Part shown: positions 8,904-17,541 of the stretch, piece by piece
Position numbering within the stretch: position 1 is the stretch's first letter
Layout: every line of letters begins with the position of its first letter
NCBI RefSeq assembly: GCF_014647915.1
Contig: NZ_BMQC01000007.1
Span: 1 to 64,000 of the forward strand
Direction of reading: 5' to 3'
DNA from: Pilimelia terevasa
GTDB lineage: Bacteria; Actinomycetota; Actinomycetes; Mycobacteriales; Micromonosporaceae
DNA length: 64,000 nucleotides
Notes under the pieces: model-generated
The model's database searches: none
What the model saw: the letters and a program-made list of their open reading frames with translations, nothing else
What the model was told of the DNA's origin: nothing
Translations under genes and position numbers: made by a program

Positions 8904-8980
8904 GCCCCTGTAGCTCAGTTGGCTAGAGCACCCGTCTTGTAAACGGGAGGTCGCCGGTTCGAGCCCGGCCGGGGGCTCCA
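8904..8980 (+). tRNA. tRNA-Thr (anticodon TGT)
   Basis: The cloverleaf can be folded by eye. The acceptor arms are GCCCCTG and CGGGGGC with a T discriminator and encoded CCA. The D-arm contains the TAGCTCAGTTGG box. The anticodon stem is CCCGT/ACGGG around loop CTTGTAA, giving anticodon TGT for ACA codons. The T-arm is GCCGG/CCGGC around TTCGAGC. 77 nt including CCA. It lies just after rlmB on the same strand. Confidence 0.97.
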
Positions 8981-9087
8981 CCGCACAGCCCGCTGACCGG
9001 GTGATCGCAAAGCTATCTAAACCGGACAGGTGACCTGCCCGTCGCCGGCCGCGTCGTTGTCCCTGGCATCCGATGCCGGGAGGTCCG

Positions 9088-9594
9088 ATGCAGCCAGATG
9101 TGCAGGAACAGCCGCTACCGACAGCGCCGCCGCACCCCTACCCCCGGCACGCGCGGCCGGGCGCGGGCCGGCTCGGCTGGCTGATCCCGCTGCTGGTGGC
9201 CGGGGCAGTCCTGGCTGTCCTGGCGGTCGCGGCGGTCACCGTGCTCGTGCTGGTCCTGCGTACGCAGTCGCCGCCCCCGCCCGTGCAGCTCACCGTCAGC
9301 GGGACGATGCTCGTGCGCAAGTCGTGCTTCGCCATCGAGGTGCTGGACAGCACGGGCTACGGGGACGTTCCCGGCTCGCAGGTGCGGATCACCGACGGCG
9401 CGGGCAACCTGCTCGGGATCGGCGACCTGCCCCGCTCGGGTACGCCCAGCGGGGGCGCCTGCGCCTACCCGTGGTCGGTCTCGGGCGTCGACCCCGGGCA
9501 CGAGTTCTACTCCGTCGAGGTCGGCCGGCGCGGGAAGCTGAGCTACCCGCGCGCCGACCTCGACCGGCCGGTCAGCACCTCGCTGGGGAGCTGA
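9088..9594 (+). CDS. Single-pass membrane protein of unknown function
   Basis: 168 aa from the ATG at 9088, preceded by GGGAGG at 9078-9083; an in-frame ATG at 9073 is a weaker alternative. A Pro-rich cytoplasmic N-terminus of ~30 residues leads to one strong transmembrane helix (a GWLIPLLVAG...VLVLVL segment, residues ~32-60). A ~105-residue exterior domain with two Cys (KSCFAIE and GACAYPW) follows, perhaps a disulfide-linked beta fold. No family is recognised. It is convergent with the next gene across a very strong hairpin. Confidence 0.72.
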   Translation: MQPDVQEQPLPTAPPHPYPRHARPGAGRLGWLIPLLVAGAVLAVLAVAAVTVLVLVLRTQSPPPPVQLTVSGTMLVRKSCFAIEVLDSTGYGDVPGSQVRITDGAGNLLGIGDLPRSGTPSGGACAYPWSVSGVDPGHEFYSVEVGRRGKLSYPRADLDRPVSTSLGS

Positions 9595-9600
9595 CCGGCC

Positions 9601-9644
9601 GGACCGGCCCCGCACCGCCGCCCGAGGCGGCGCGGGGCCGGTCC
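9601..9644. terminator. Long bidirectional hairpin between convergent genes
   Basis: Arms GGACCGGCCCCGC (9601-9613) and GCGGGGCCGGTCC (9632-9644) pair perfectly over 13 bp. Inside, after a single mismatch, CCGCC and GGCGG add 5 bp around a 6-nt loop. It sits between two convergent stop codons, as expected for a bidirectional intrinsic terminator without a U-tract, common in high-GC actinobacteria. Confidence 0.8.
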
Positions 9645-9655
9645 GCGTCCCCGGT

Positions 9656-9979
9656 TCAGGCCGCGGCGCCGTGGCCGTCCTCGTCGAACAGCTCCGGGTG
9701 CGCGGCGGTCAGCTCCTCCCAGATCACCGCGGGCAGCGGGGCGTGCCGGTCGCGGGCGTGCCACACCCCGAGCAGGTCCACCCGCATCCCCTCGGGCTCG
9801 CGCATCCGCGGCACCCGGGCCCGCCCGCGGGCCGGCGCGGGGTCGGCCAGGGGCGCCAGCGGTACCGGCCGCAGCAGCGTCTCCGCGGCCGCGGGGGCGC
9901 CGTCCCCGCCGCCGTGCCGGTCCGGGGCCGGGCGGTCACTGATCGCCAACGGGCGGCGTCTGGTCGTCGGTTCGCTCAT
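9656..9979 (-). CDS. Small hypothetical protein
   Basis: 107 aa from the ATG at 9979, supported by a GGAGGTGGCC ribosome site directly upstream on the minus strand. The frame stays open upstream to an ATG at 10192, which would add ~71 residues, but the internal site looks better. The protein is Pro/Arg/Ala-rich at the N-terminus and ends in a more ordered MRVDLLGVWHARDRHAPLPA...LTAAHPELFDEDG stretch. No domain or membrane segment is recognised. Function unknown. Confidence 0.5.
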   Translation of the reverse strand: MSEPTTRRRPLAISDRPAPDRHGGGDGAPAAAETLLRPVPLAPLADPAPARGRARVPRMREPEGMRVDLLGVWHARDRHAPLPAVIWEELTAAHPELFDEDGHGAAA

Positions 9980-10331
9980 GGCCACCTCCGGGTGCGCGTG
10001 CGGACGGGTCAGGACGGGCGTGGCGGCCACCGCGCAGGCGCCGCCGTGGTACGCCCGGGGCGCGGGCGCGCCGGGCAGGCTGTCGGGGAGCCGGTGGGCG
10101 CCGACCGGGCTGAGGAGGGCGTGGAGGATGTCCGGTGTGTGGTCGCCGGGCGCCGGGGCCGGGCGGTCCGTGCGCGCGAACTTCTTGTCCATGCTGGATC
10201 CATTCGAATCTACGTACCGGTGAACGCCGGGCCAGCTTCGCGCCAACGCGGCAGGAGAACTCGTCTATTTCGGTCAACGAGCCACTGTGGATCCTCGTTC
10301 CGCCCGGGCGGCCGGAACATAGAATCCGTCC
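9980..10331. other. Intergenic region between divergent genes
   Basis: 352 bp. It holds the possible 5' extension of the leftward small gene (open to 10192) and, at its right end, the promoter of the channel-like gene. GC falls around 10195-10290. Apart from the TAGAAT box at 10320-10325, I see no repeat or RNA structure I would name. Confidence 0.4.
10320..10325 (+). promoter_or_regulatory. -10 box TAGAAT of the channel-like gene
   Basis: TAGAAT, a near-consensus -10, ends 6 nt before the ATG at 10332. The expected transcript start is therefore at or within a base of the start codon, giving a leaderless mRNA. No ribosome site is present, in agreement. Confidence 0.6.
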
Positions 10332-12116
10332 ATGTCCACAGACGACGTCCGGGACCGGGGGCTGCGGGCGCTGGCCGACCGGGTGACCGCCGGCCTGTGG
10401 GGCCCGCCGGGAGTCGGGCCGCGGCTGGTGGTCTGCGGCGACACGAAGCTGGCCCACGAGCTGATCCGGGAACTGCAGCGCGGCGACGCCCGGGTCACCG
10501 CGGTCGTACCGCGGCAGAAGGGTCCGCGCTCGGCGGACGTCCGCGGCATCCGCGGCATCCGGGTGGTGGCCGTCGACCGGCTGGACGCGGCGGCCCTGCG
10601 GCTGGCCGGCGTCGCCGAGGCGGAGGCGCTGGCGCTGACCGACTCCGACGACGTGGCCAACCTGCACGCCGCGTTCTGCGCCCGCGAGGTGAACCCGCGG
10701 GTCCGGCTGGCGATCAGGATGTTCCACTCCCAGCTCGCCGCCGGTACCCGCAAGCTGCTGGCCGACTGCGTGGTCCTGTCCGACGCCTCGATGGCGGCCC
10801 CGGCGTTCGTGGCGGCGGCGCTGGGCGCGGTGGTACCGGAGCACTTCCGCCTCTCCGGGCGCACGCTCACCGTGGCGCGCCGGGTCGACGTCCGGCCGGA
10901 GGACGTCGTCTGCGGCCTGGCCGGGCCTGGCCCGGACGGGCGCACCGCGTTGCTGCCCGCCGACGAGTCGCGGGCCGACCTGGTGCTGGCGGAGGCCGGC
11001 GGCGGGCGGCCCGGCGGCGCGGAGCGGGAGGTGCGCCGGCTGGCCCGGATCGGCCGCTGGCGGCGGCCGTTCGCCGACGCCTGGTGGACGGCGCGCGGGG
11101 TGCTGCGCCGCGGGACGACGGTCGCGCTGCTGACCTGCGTGCTGGCGGTCGCGGTGGCGAGCTGGGTGCTGGCCCGCGCCCAGCCGGGACCGCACGACTT
11201 CCTGCCGTCGCTGTACCTGGCCCTGCTGACCACGGCCGGCAACGCCGAGATCGACCCGGCGGCGACGGGCGCGACGAAGGCGGCGCAGGTGGTGCTGGCG
11301 CTGGCGGGGCTGGCGTTCGTCCCGCTGCTCACCGCGGCGATCGTGGACACGCTGGTGACCGTCCGGCTGGCCCGCGAGTCGCGCCGCCTGCGGCACCCGT
11401 GGCAGGACCACGTCGTCGTCGTCGGGCTCGGCCACGTGGGCATCCGGGTGATCCGCCAGCTCCACGACCTCGGGGTGGAGCTGGTCGCGGTGGAGAAGGA
11501 CCCGACAGCGCACGGTGTCGAGGTGGCCCGGCAGCTCGGCATTCCGGTGATCATCGGTGACGCGTCGCAGGAGGAGGTACAGCGCTCGGGGCGGGTCGCC
11601 GAGTCCCGGGCGCTGGTCGTGCTGTCCACCGACGACGTCGCCAACCTGGAGACCGCCCTGGTGGCCCGCGCCGCGCGGGCCGACCTGCGCGTGGTGCTGC
11701 GGCTGTACGACGGGGACTTCGCGACCCGGGTGCAGCGCACCTTCCAGATCGGCATCTCGCGCAGCGTGTCGATGGTGTCGGCGCCGATGTTCGCGGCGAA
11801 GCTGCTGGAGCGGGAGGTGTTCGCCACGATCCCGGTCGAGCGGCACGTGCTCCAGGTCGCATCGGTGACCGTCGAGCCGGGCGCGGCCCTGGCCGGGGCG
11901 GGCGTCGCGGCGGCGGCGCGGCCCGGCGCCGTACGGGTGCTGGCGGTCGCCCGCGGCACCGAGCGGTGGTGGAACCCCGACCCGGGCCTGCGGCTGCAGG
12001 TCGGCGACCGGGTGGTGGCGGTCTGCCGGCGGGCGGGGCTCGCCGAGCTGGCCGGCCGGGCGCAGGCGCCGCCCCCGCTGCCCGAACTGCACGTCGAGCG
12101 GCGCGGGGGAGCCTGA
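10332..12116 (+). CDS. Two-TM channel-like protein with two TrkA-N (RCK) modules
   Basis: 594 aa. Residues ~30-150 form a first TrkA-N-like Rossmann domain (RLVVCGDTKLAHELIREL). Residues ~260-350 hold two transmembrane helices around a pore-like loop. Residues ~360-480 form a canonical TrkA-N domain (HVVVVGLGHVGIRVIRQL, then GDASQEEV), followed by a TrkA-C-like end. The layout resembles ligand-gated potassium channels and TrkA-type regulators. The loop reads LLTTAGNAEIDPA where a potassium channel has TVGYGD, so K+ selectivity is doubtful. It is expressed from a leaderless-type promoter and acts at the cytoplasmic membrane. Family call is good, transported ion unknown. Confidence 0.82.
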   Translation: MSTDDVRDRGLRALADRVTAGLWGPPGVGPRLVVCGDTKLAHELIRELQRGDARVTAVVPRQKGPRSADVRGIRGIRVVAVDRLDAAALRLAGVAEAEALALTDSDDVANLHAAFCAREVNPRVRLAIRMFHSQLAAGTRKLLADCVVLSDASMAAPAFVAAALGAVVPEHFRLSGRTLTVARRVDVRPEDVVCGLAGPGPDGRTALLPADESRADLVLAEAGGGRPGGAEREVRRLARIGRWRRPFADAWWTARGVLRRGTTVALLTCVLAVAVASWVLARAQPGPHDFLPSLYLALLTTAGNAEIDPAATGATKAAQVVLALAGLAFVPLLTAAIVDTLVTVRLARESRRLRHPWQDHVVVVGLGHVGIRVIRQLHDLGVELVAVEKDPTAHGVEVARQLGIPVIIGDASQEEVQRSGRVAESRALVVLSTDDVANLETALVARAARADLRVVLRLYDGDFATRVQRTFQIGISRSVSMVSAPMFAAKLLEREVFATIPVERHVLQVASVTVEPGAALAGAGVAAAARPGAVRVLAVARGTERWWNPDPGLRLQVGDRVVAVCRRAGLAELAGRAQAPPPLPELHVERRGGA

Positions 12117-12157
12117 CGGAGGGCCCGCGGCCGGCCGCACTGTGGCACCCTGCCGGG

Positions 12158-13207
12158 ATGACCGACGAGCCCGCACCGCCGGCGGACGAGCCTGCCCCGC
12201 CGGCCGGCGAGCCCGCCCCGCCCGCGGGCGCCCGTCGCCGATTCCGGCGGCGCACCGTGATCCTGGCCGTGCTCGCCCTGGCCGCGGCGGGGCTGTACGC
12301 CGGCAACAGCTCCCGGCTGGCCGGCCCCGGCACCGGGCGGCCGTTCCTGCTGGCGCACCGCGGCCTCGCGCAGACGTTCGACCTGGCCGGCGTCACCGAC
12401 GACACGTGCACGGCCGGGCGGATCCACCCGCCGCGGCACGCGTACCTGGAGAACACGCTGGCCGGGATGCGGGCGGCGTTCGACGCGGGCGCCGACGCGG
12501 TCGAGTTCGACGTCCAGCGCACCGCCGACGACCGGCTGGCCGTGTTCCACGACGCCACGCTCCAGTGCCGCACCGACGGGCGCGGGAAGGTCCGCGACCA
12601 CCCGCTGGCCGCGCTGCGCCGGCTGGACCTGGGCTACGGGTACACCGCCGACGGCGGCGCGACGTTCCCGCTGCGCGGCCGGGGCGTGGGGCTGCTGCCC
12701 ACCGTGGAGGAGGTCGTCGCCGCGTTCCCCGGCCGGGAGCTGCTGCTGCACGTCAAGGGCGCCGACCCGGCCGAGGGCGAGGCGGTGGCCCGGTACCTGG
12801 CCACCCTGCCCGCCGACCGGCTGGCCACGATCACGGTGTACGGCGGCGACGCGGCCGTGGACGCGGTCGCCGCCCGCCTTCCCGGGCTCCGGGTCACCTC
12901 GAAAAGAATCATGGTCGCCTGCCTGGGCCGGTACCTGGGGACGGGGTGGAGCGGGTACGTCCCGGACGCCTGCCGGCACCGGCAGCTCCACCTGCCGCAC
13001 GTGTACGGCCGGTGGCTGTGGGGGTGGCCGCACCGGTTCGCCGCCCGGATGCACGCCGTGGACACCCGCGTGGTGATGGTGGCCGGCTCCGGTGGCTTCT
13101 CCGCCGGTTTCGACCGGCCGGCGGACCTCGCCGGCCGGCCCGCGGGCTACACCGGCGGCGTCTGGACAAACCAGGTGGACGTCGTGGCCCCCCTGCTGCG
13201 CCGCTGA
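12158..13207 (+). CDS. Membrane-anchored glycerophosphodiester phosphodiesterase
   Basis: 349 aa; the ATG follows a CACCCT box by 6 nt. The N-terminus carries repeated EPAPPA units, then a basic patch and one transmembrane helix (VILAVLALAAAGLYAG), so the catalytic domain is exported. The GDPD TIM barrel shows LAHRGL (catalytic His), ENTLAGMRAAFDAGADAVEFDVQ (metal ligands) and VFHDATL (second His). It hydrolyses glycerophosphodiesters to glycerol-3-phosphate and an alcohol. A 50-residue insert with three Cys is present early in the domain. glpD lies 17 kb away. Confidence 0.88.
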   Translation: MTDEPAPPADEPAPPAGEPAPPAGARRRFRRRTVILAVLALAAAGLYAGNSSRLAGPGTGRPFLLAHRGLAQTFDLAGVTDDTCTAGRIHPPRHAYLENTLAGMRAAFDAGADAVEFDVQRTADDRLAVFHDATLQCRTDGRGKVRDHPLAALRRLDLGYGYTADGGATFPLRGRGVGLLPTVEEVVAAFPGRELLLHVKGADPAEGEAVARYLATLPADRLATITVYGGDAAVDAVAARLPGLRVTSKRIMVACLGRYLGTGWSGYVPDACRHRQLHLPHVYGRWLWGWPHRFAARMHAVDTRVVMVAGSGGFSAGFDRPADLAGRPAGYTGGVWTNQVDVVAPLLRR

Positions 13208-13242
13208 CACCCCGACTGGTGGTCGGCGGCTACGGTGGCCGC

Positions 13243-14013
13243 ATGGCGGAGGAGACGCGCGCAGGGGACAGGCCGCGCGGCGGCTGGGCGGTCGACGGGG
13301 CGCTCGTCGCGGTCCTGTGCGGCGGTACCGCGCTGCTGGCCACCGGCCACCTGGTCCCGGTCGACCTGGCCGTCCGCGGGTGGGTGTCGGCCCACCAGGT
13401 CGACCCGGCGTGGTGGGCGGCGCGGATCCTGAACTTCCTCGGCCAGGGCGGCCCGCTCACCGTGCTCGCGCTGGCCCTGGCGGGCTGGCTGGCGTGGCGC
13501 CGGGGGTCGGTCCGGCCCGTGCTGCCGGTGGCGTTCGTGTACCTGGCGCTGGTCCTCACCGTGGGGCCGGTGAAGGTGTGGACGCGGCGGCCGTTCCCCC
13601 GCGAGGACCAGGTGGCGGACCCGGCGGCCTTCTTCAGCGACGCGCAGCACCGCCTCGCCTACCCGTCCGGGCACACCGCCAACGCGGTCGCCTGGATCGG
13701 CGTACTGGTGCTGCTGGGACTTGCCCTGCGGCGGGCGTACGGCGCGGCGGCTCCACCGGCCGGGGCCGTCCGGGCGCTGCGGGTCGGGGCGCCGCTGGTC
13801 GTGCTGGTGACCACCGTGTACCTCGGCCACCACTGGCTGAGCGACTCGGTGGCAGGGGTGCTGATCGGGGTGCTGGTCGACCGGCAGCGGCGGCGGATCC
13901 CGTGGGACGCCCTGCCGCTGCCCGGCGTCCCGGCCCGCTGGCGCGGCCCCGGCCTGGCGGAAGCCGCCCGTGCGCCGGCCCCGGCGCCGACCCCGCTGGG
14001 CGGCCGCGCCTGA
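13243..14013 (+). CDS. PAP2-family membrane phosphatase
   Basis: 256 aa; the ATG is 6 nt after TACGGT (13231-13236), a leaderless-type start. Five to six hydrophobic segments surround the three-part PAP2 signature: KVWTRRPFP (motif 1), YPSGHTAN (motif 2, catalytic His) and TVYLGHHWLSD (motif 3, His nucleophile). Motif 3 has Thr-Val where Ser-Arg is usual. The protein dephosphorylates lipid phosphates such as phosphatidate or undecaprenyl diphosphate on the outer membrane face. It directly follows the GDPD gene, so both may serve lipid turnover. Confidence 0.87.
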   Translation: MAEETRAGDRPRGGWAVDGALVAVLCGGTALLATGHLVPVDLAVRGWVSAHQVDPAWWAARILNFLGQGGPLTVLALALAGWLAWRRGSVRPVLPVAFVYLALVLTVGPVKVWTRRPFPREDQVADPAAFFSDAQHRLAYPSGHTANAVAWIGVLVLLGLALRRAYGAAAPPAGAVRALRVGAPLVVLVTTVYLGHHWLSDSVAGVLIGVLVDRQRRRIPWDALPLPGVPARWRGPGLAEAARAPAPAPTPLGGRA

Positions 14014-14134
14014 CCGCCCACCCGCCGCGCGCGGCCCGACCTGGCCCGCGGCGGTCGCCCGGGGGCGGGTCGGCCGAACGGGCGGGGCTGCCGGGAAATG
14101 AGCGCCACGCGCGCCGACGTTTGCCAGGCGCCGA

Positions 14135-14192
14135 TTTCGCGCACTAGGGTGCGCGCATCAACCGTGTTTCGCGCAGCAACAGGGCGCGAAAC
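14135..14192. promoter_or_regulatory. Putative operator cluster (TTTCGCGC half-sites) before the DeoR-family gene
   Basis: TTTCGCGC occurs at 14135-14142 and 14167-14174. GTTTCGCGC (14166-14174) forms a perfect 9-bp inverted repeat with GCGCGAAAC (14184-14192) across a 9-bp spacer. The two direct copies are 32 bp apart, about three helical turns. A TAGGGT -10-like box (14145-14150) lies between them. DeoR/AgaR-type repressors commonly bind TTTC-containing repeats, so autoregulation by the adjacent gene is likely. Confidence 0.6.
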
Positions 14193-14220
14193 TACTCGGC
14201 GGTACGGGCAGGGGAGGCAC

Positions 14221-15006
14221 GTGGACCGGTACGCGCGGTGGAACGCGCTCCTGGAACTGCTCGCCGAGTCCGGCCGGACGACGGTCGAGCAGGCGGCGGA
14301 GCGGCTCGCCGTGTCGCAGGCCACGATCCGGCGCGACTTCGACCAGCTCGCCCAGCAGCAGATGATCACCCGTACCCGCGGCGGCGCCGTCGCCAACGGC
14401 GTCTCCTACGACCTGCCGCTGCGGTACAAGACGGCCAAGCACTCGGCCGAGAAGCAGCGCATCGGCGCGGCCGCGGCGGCGCTGGTCGCCCCCGGGATGG
14501 TCGTCGGCCTCAACGGCGGTACCACCACCACCGAGGTCGCCCGCGCCCTCGCCGCCCGCGCCGACCTGGCCAGCGGCGCCGAGCACACGCCGCTGACGGT
14601 CGTCACCAACGCGCTCAACATCGCCAACGAACTGCTCGTCCGCAGCCGGATGAAGATCGTGGTGACCGGCGGCGTGGTCCGGCCGCAGTCCTTCGAGCTG
14701 GTCGGCCCGCTCGGCGGCGGGATCCTGCGGGAGGTCACCCTCGACCTCGCGCTGCTCGGCGTCGACGCCCTCGACGTGCGCCTCGGCGCGGCCGCCCACC
14801 ACGAGGGCGAGGCGGCGATGAACAGCCTGATGGTGCAGCGCGCCCGCCGCGTCGTGATCATCGCGGACTCGTCCAAGCTGGGCGGACACGCCTTCGCCCG
14901 GATCTGCCCGGTCGACCGGATCGAGACCCTGGTGACCGACTGGGGCGCCCCGGAGTCCGTGGTGGCCACGTTCCGTGAGGCCGGTGTGACGGTGGTCCAG
15001 GCCTGA
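14221..15006 (+). CDS. DeoR-family transcriptional regulator
   Basis: 261 aa from the GTG at 14221, with GGGGAGG just upstream. An N-terminal HTH (residues ~5-55) has the family core RTTVEQAAERLAVSQATIRRDFDQL and the TRTRGGAV end. The C-terminal DeoRC sensor domain has GLNGGTTTTEVARAL (phosphosugar-binding loop), VVTNALNIA, VVTGGVVRPQ and the IADSSKLG motif. Such regulators usually respond to a sugar phosphate. No sugar gene lies next to it, so its main target may be elsewhere. The operator-like repeats upstream suggest it controls itself. Confidence 0.93.
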   Translation: MDRYARWNALLELLAESGRTTVEQAAERLAVSQATIRRDFDQLAQQQMITRTRGGAVANGVSYDLPLRYKTAKHSAEKQRIGAAAAALVAPGMVVGLNGGTTTTEVARALAARADLASGAEHTPLTVVTNALNIANELLVRSRMKIVVTGGVVRPQSFELVGPLGGGILREVTLDLALLGVDALDVRLGAAAHHEGEAAMNSLMVQRARRVVIIADSSKLGGHAFARICPVDRIETLVTDWGAPESVVATFREAGVTVVQA

Positions 15007-15083
15007 GTGACCCGCGCGTCCGGTGCACCCACGAGACGGGCGTCGATGGGTAGGGTGGCCAGGATGAGGCGGAGCGGGGTCGC

Positions 15084-16121
15084 ATGACGGCCGTGGTGGA
15101 GATCGACGGGCTGCTCAAGACCTACCGGCGGCGAGGCCGGCGGCACCGCGCGCTCGCCGGCTTCACCATGACCGTCGAGCAGGGACAGGTGCACGGCTTC
15201 CTCGGCCCCAACGGCTCGGGCAAGACCACGACACTGCGCGCGCTGCTGGGCCTCATCCAGGCCGACGGCGGCGCGATGCGGATGTTCGGCCGGCTGGTCC
15301 CGGGCGCGCTGCCCGACGTGGTCGGCCGCGTCGGCGCGGTCGTCGAGAACCCGCGGTTCTTCCCCGGCTTCACCGGCCGGGACACCCTGCGCCTGCTCGC
15401 CGACGCGGGCGGCGTGCCGCCCGGCCGGGTGGACGCGAAGCTGGAGCTGGTGGGCCTCGCCGACCGCGCGCGCGACCGGGTGCGCACGTACTCGCTCGGG
15501 ATGCGGCAGCGGCTCGCCGTCGCCTCCGCGCTGCTCAAGGACCCGGAGCTGGTGATCCTCGACGAGCCGGCCAACGGGCTGGACCCGGCCGGGATCCGGG
15601 AGATGCGCCAGCTCATGCGGGACCTGGCCGACGGCGGTACGACGGTCCTGTTCTCCAGCCACCTCCTCGCCGAGGTCCAGCAGGTCTGCGACGCCGTCAC
15701 GATCATCGCCGGTGGCCGGCGGGTCGCCGCGGGGCCGGTGGAGGACGTGCTCGCCTCGCACACCGAGGACGCGGTGCGGGTGCGGCTGGCGGCCGGCGAG
15801 CTGGCCCCGGCGGCGCAGGTGCTCGTCCGGGCGGGGGCCACGGTCCGGCAGGAGGGCGGCCACCTGCTGGTCGGCAACGTGCAGCGCCCGGCCTGGGTCA
15901 CGTACGTCCTGGCCGAGCACGGGCTGTTCCTGGAGGAGCTGGTACCGGCGAAGGTGGACCTGGAGAGCGTCTTCCTGGCGCTGACCGGGGCCGGCCCCGA
16001 CGGCCCGCCCGCGCGCGCGGCGGGCGGCCCCGCCGACCGCCGCGCCGGTGAGCCCGAACCCGGCAGCGGCGACCGCGACGGGGACGCCGCGGACCGGGCG
16101 CGCGCGGAGGTGGACGCGTGA
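15084..16121 (+). CDS. ABC transporter ATP-binding protein
   Basis: 345 aa. The Walker A is GPNGSGKTTT near residue 45, the Q-loop region reads GAVVENPRFFPGF, the signature is YSLGMRQRLAVA, the Walker B is LVILDEPANGLDP and the H-loop is SSHLLAEV. The profile is of a DrrA/CcmA-type exporter ATPase. A 45-residue acidic, Pro-rich tail follows the domain. Its stop overlaps the permease start (GTGA), so the two form one exporter. Substrate unknown; lipid or drug export is typical. Confidence 0.93.
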   Translation: MTAVVEIDGLLKTYRRRGRRHRALAGFTMTVEQGQVHGFLGPNGSGKTTTLRALLGLIQADGGAMRMFGRLVPGALPDVVGRVGAVVENPRFFPGFTGRDTLRLLADAGGVPPGRVDAKLELVGLADRARDRVRTYSLGMRQRLAVASALLKDPELVILDEPANGLDPAGIREMRQLMRDLADGGTTVLFSSHLLAEVQQVCDAVTIIAGGRRVAAGPVEDVLASHTEDAVRVRLAAGELAPAAQVLVRAGATVRQEGGHLLVGNVQRPAWVTYVLAEHGLFLEELVPAKVDLESVFLALTGAGPDGPPARAAGGPADRRAGEPEPGSGDRDGDAADRARAEVDA

Positions 16122-17125
16122 GACTCCTGCGCGCGGAGGTGCGCCGGTTCGCCAAGCGCCGGCTGATCCGCTGGACGGTCGGCGTCTTCGTCCTGCTCCT
16201 GGGCCTGGTCCTGGCCGGCGCCAGCTACCAGAGCCGCCCGGTCACCGCCGCCGCGCTGGCGACGGCGCAGGCGCGGGCCGGTACGCAGCTCGCGGAGGCC
16301 CGGGCCGCACACGCCGAGCGGGTCGCGCCGTGCGTCGACGCCGTCCGGCAGGGCCGGCCGCCGCCGCCGGAGTTCACCGCCGACTGCGACGCGGCCGCCG
16401 CGCCGTCGCCGGACTGGTACCCGGTCGCGGAGTTCCTGCCGTACCAGCTCAGCTTCCGCGACGAGGTCGACGGGTACCTGCTGCTCTACGGCGCGCTGCT
16501 GGCCCTCGTCGCGCTCCTGGTGGGCGCGTCCTTCATCGGCGCCGAGTGGAGCTCCGGGGCGCTGGCGAACCTGCTGGTGTGGCGCCCGCAGCGGGGCCGG
16601 GTCCTGCTGACCAAGCTCGTGGTCGCCGTCGGCGCGATCCTGGCACTGGGTACCGCGACCGCCGCGCTCTGGCTCGGCGGGGTCTACGCGGTTGCCCGGT
16701 TCGACGGCACGGTGCAGGGCACGACGGCGGGCCTGCTCCAGTCGGCCGGGCTCGGGGCCGTCCGGGCGGTGGGGCTCGCCGCGCTGGTCGGCGCGTTCGC
16801 GTTCGCCCTGGCCTCGATCGGGCGGCACACGGCGGCGGCGTTCGGCGCCGTGATCGGCCTGGCCCTGGTCTCCGAGGTGGGAATGGCGTTCGCCGGTTCG
16901 GTGCTGCGGCTGCGGTACCCCGGGGCCTTCCAGCTCTCCACCTACGGCCAGGCGTGGGTGACCAGGAGCGTCACCCTGGACCCGGTCGTCTGCGCCATGG
17001 GCGCGACGTGCCGGGCCGACGCCCGCGACATCACGTGGCTGCACGCCCTGGGTGTGTTCGGCGCGGGCACGGTGCTCGCGCTGCTGGTGGCGTTCGTGGT
17101 CCTGCGGCGGCGGGCGATCACGTGA
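16118..17125 (+). CDS. ABC-2-type transporter permease
   Basis: 335 aa, starting in the stop of the ATPase gene. The first transmembrane helix (WTVGVFVLLLGLVLAGA) is followed by a ~95-residue exterior loop with two Cys. Five further helices follow from residue ~125 on. The segment FIGAEWSSGALANLLVWRPQRGRVLLTKL is the usual ABC-2 cytoplasmic coupling region. It pairs with the ATPase upstream; the DUF3263 gene begins inside its stop codon, making a three-gene operon. Confidence 0.87.
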   Translation: MRLLRAEVRRFAKRRLIRWTVGVFVLLLGLVLAGASYQSRPVTAAALATAQARAGTQLAEARAAHAERVAPCVDAVRQGRPPPPEFTADCDAAAAPSPDWYPVAEFLPYQLSFRDEVDGYLLLYGALLALVALLVGASFIGAEWSSGALANLLVWRPQRGRVLLTKLVVAVGAILALGTATAALWLGGVYAVARFDGTVQGTTAGLLQSAGLGAVRAVGLAALVGAFAFALASIGRHTAAAFGAVIGLALVSEVGMAFAGSVLRLRYPGAFQLSTYGQAWVTRSVTLDPVVCAMGATCRADARDITWLHALGVFGAGTVLALLVAFVVLRRRAIT

Positions 17126-17541
17126 CCGCGACGGGGGAGGGTACGACCGGCGCGCGGGCCCCGGCACCGCAGCCGCGCGCCGGGGCCGGCGCGGACAGCG
17201 GGCTGTTCCCCGCCCCGTCCCCGCCGCCGGCCGCCGGGGACGAGGACGGCACGGGCGACGGCGCCGCGCGCCTGGCGGACGGCGCGCCCGCCGGGGAGCT
17301 GACGCCCCGGGAGCGGGAGATCCTGGACTTCGAGCGGCGGTGGTGGCGCAGTCCCGGAGCCAAGGAGCAGGCGATCCACGACGCGTTCGGGCTGTCGGCG
17401 ACGCGGTACTACCAGGTGCTGCGCGGCCTGCTCGACCGGCCGGCCGCGCTCGCCCACGACCCGGTGCTGGTCGGCCGCCTGCGCCGGCTGCGCGGCCGGC
17501 GCGGTCGGGGGACCGCCGTACCGGTGACACGCGAGCGCTGA
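17122..17541 (+). CDS. DUF3263-domain protein
   Basis: 139 aa from a GTG overlapping the permease stop. The first ~55 residues are a disordered Ala/Pro/Gly/Asp-rich region. The rest is the DUF3263 domain (LTPREREILDFERRWW, GLSATRYYQVLRGLLD), a small helical domain resembling a DNA-binding helix-turn-helix. It is widespread in actinobacteria with no settled function, and may regulate the exporter operon it ends. Confidence 0.85.
   Translation: MTATGEGTTGARAPAPQPRAGAGADSGLFPAPSPPPAAGDEDGTGDGAARLADGAPAGELTPREREILDFERRWWRSPGAKEQAIHDAFGLSATRYYQVLRGLLDRPAALAHDPVLVGRLRRLRGRRGRGTAVPVTRER

Noticed and set aside
9601..9644. Long hairpin as a CRISPR or mobile-element end
   Set aside because: Single copy, no repeats or target duplications; its place between convergent stops fits a terminator.
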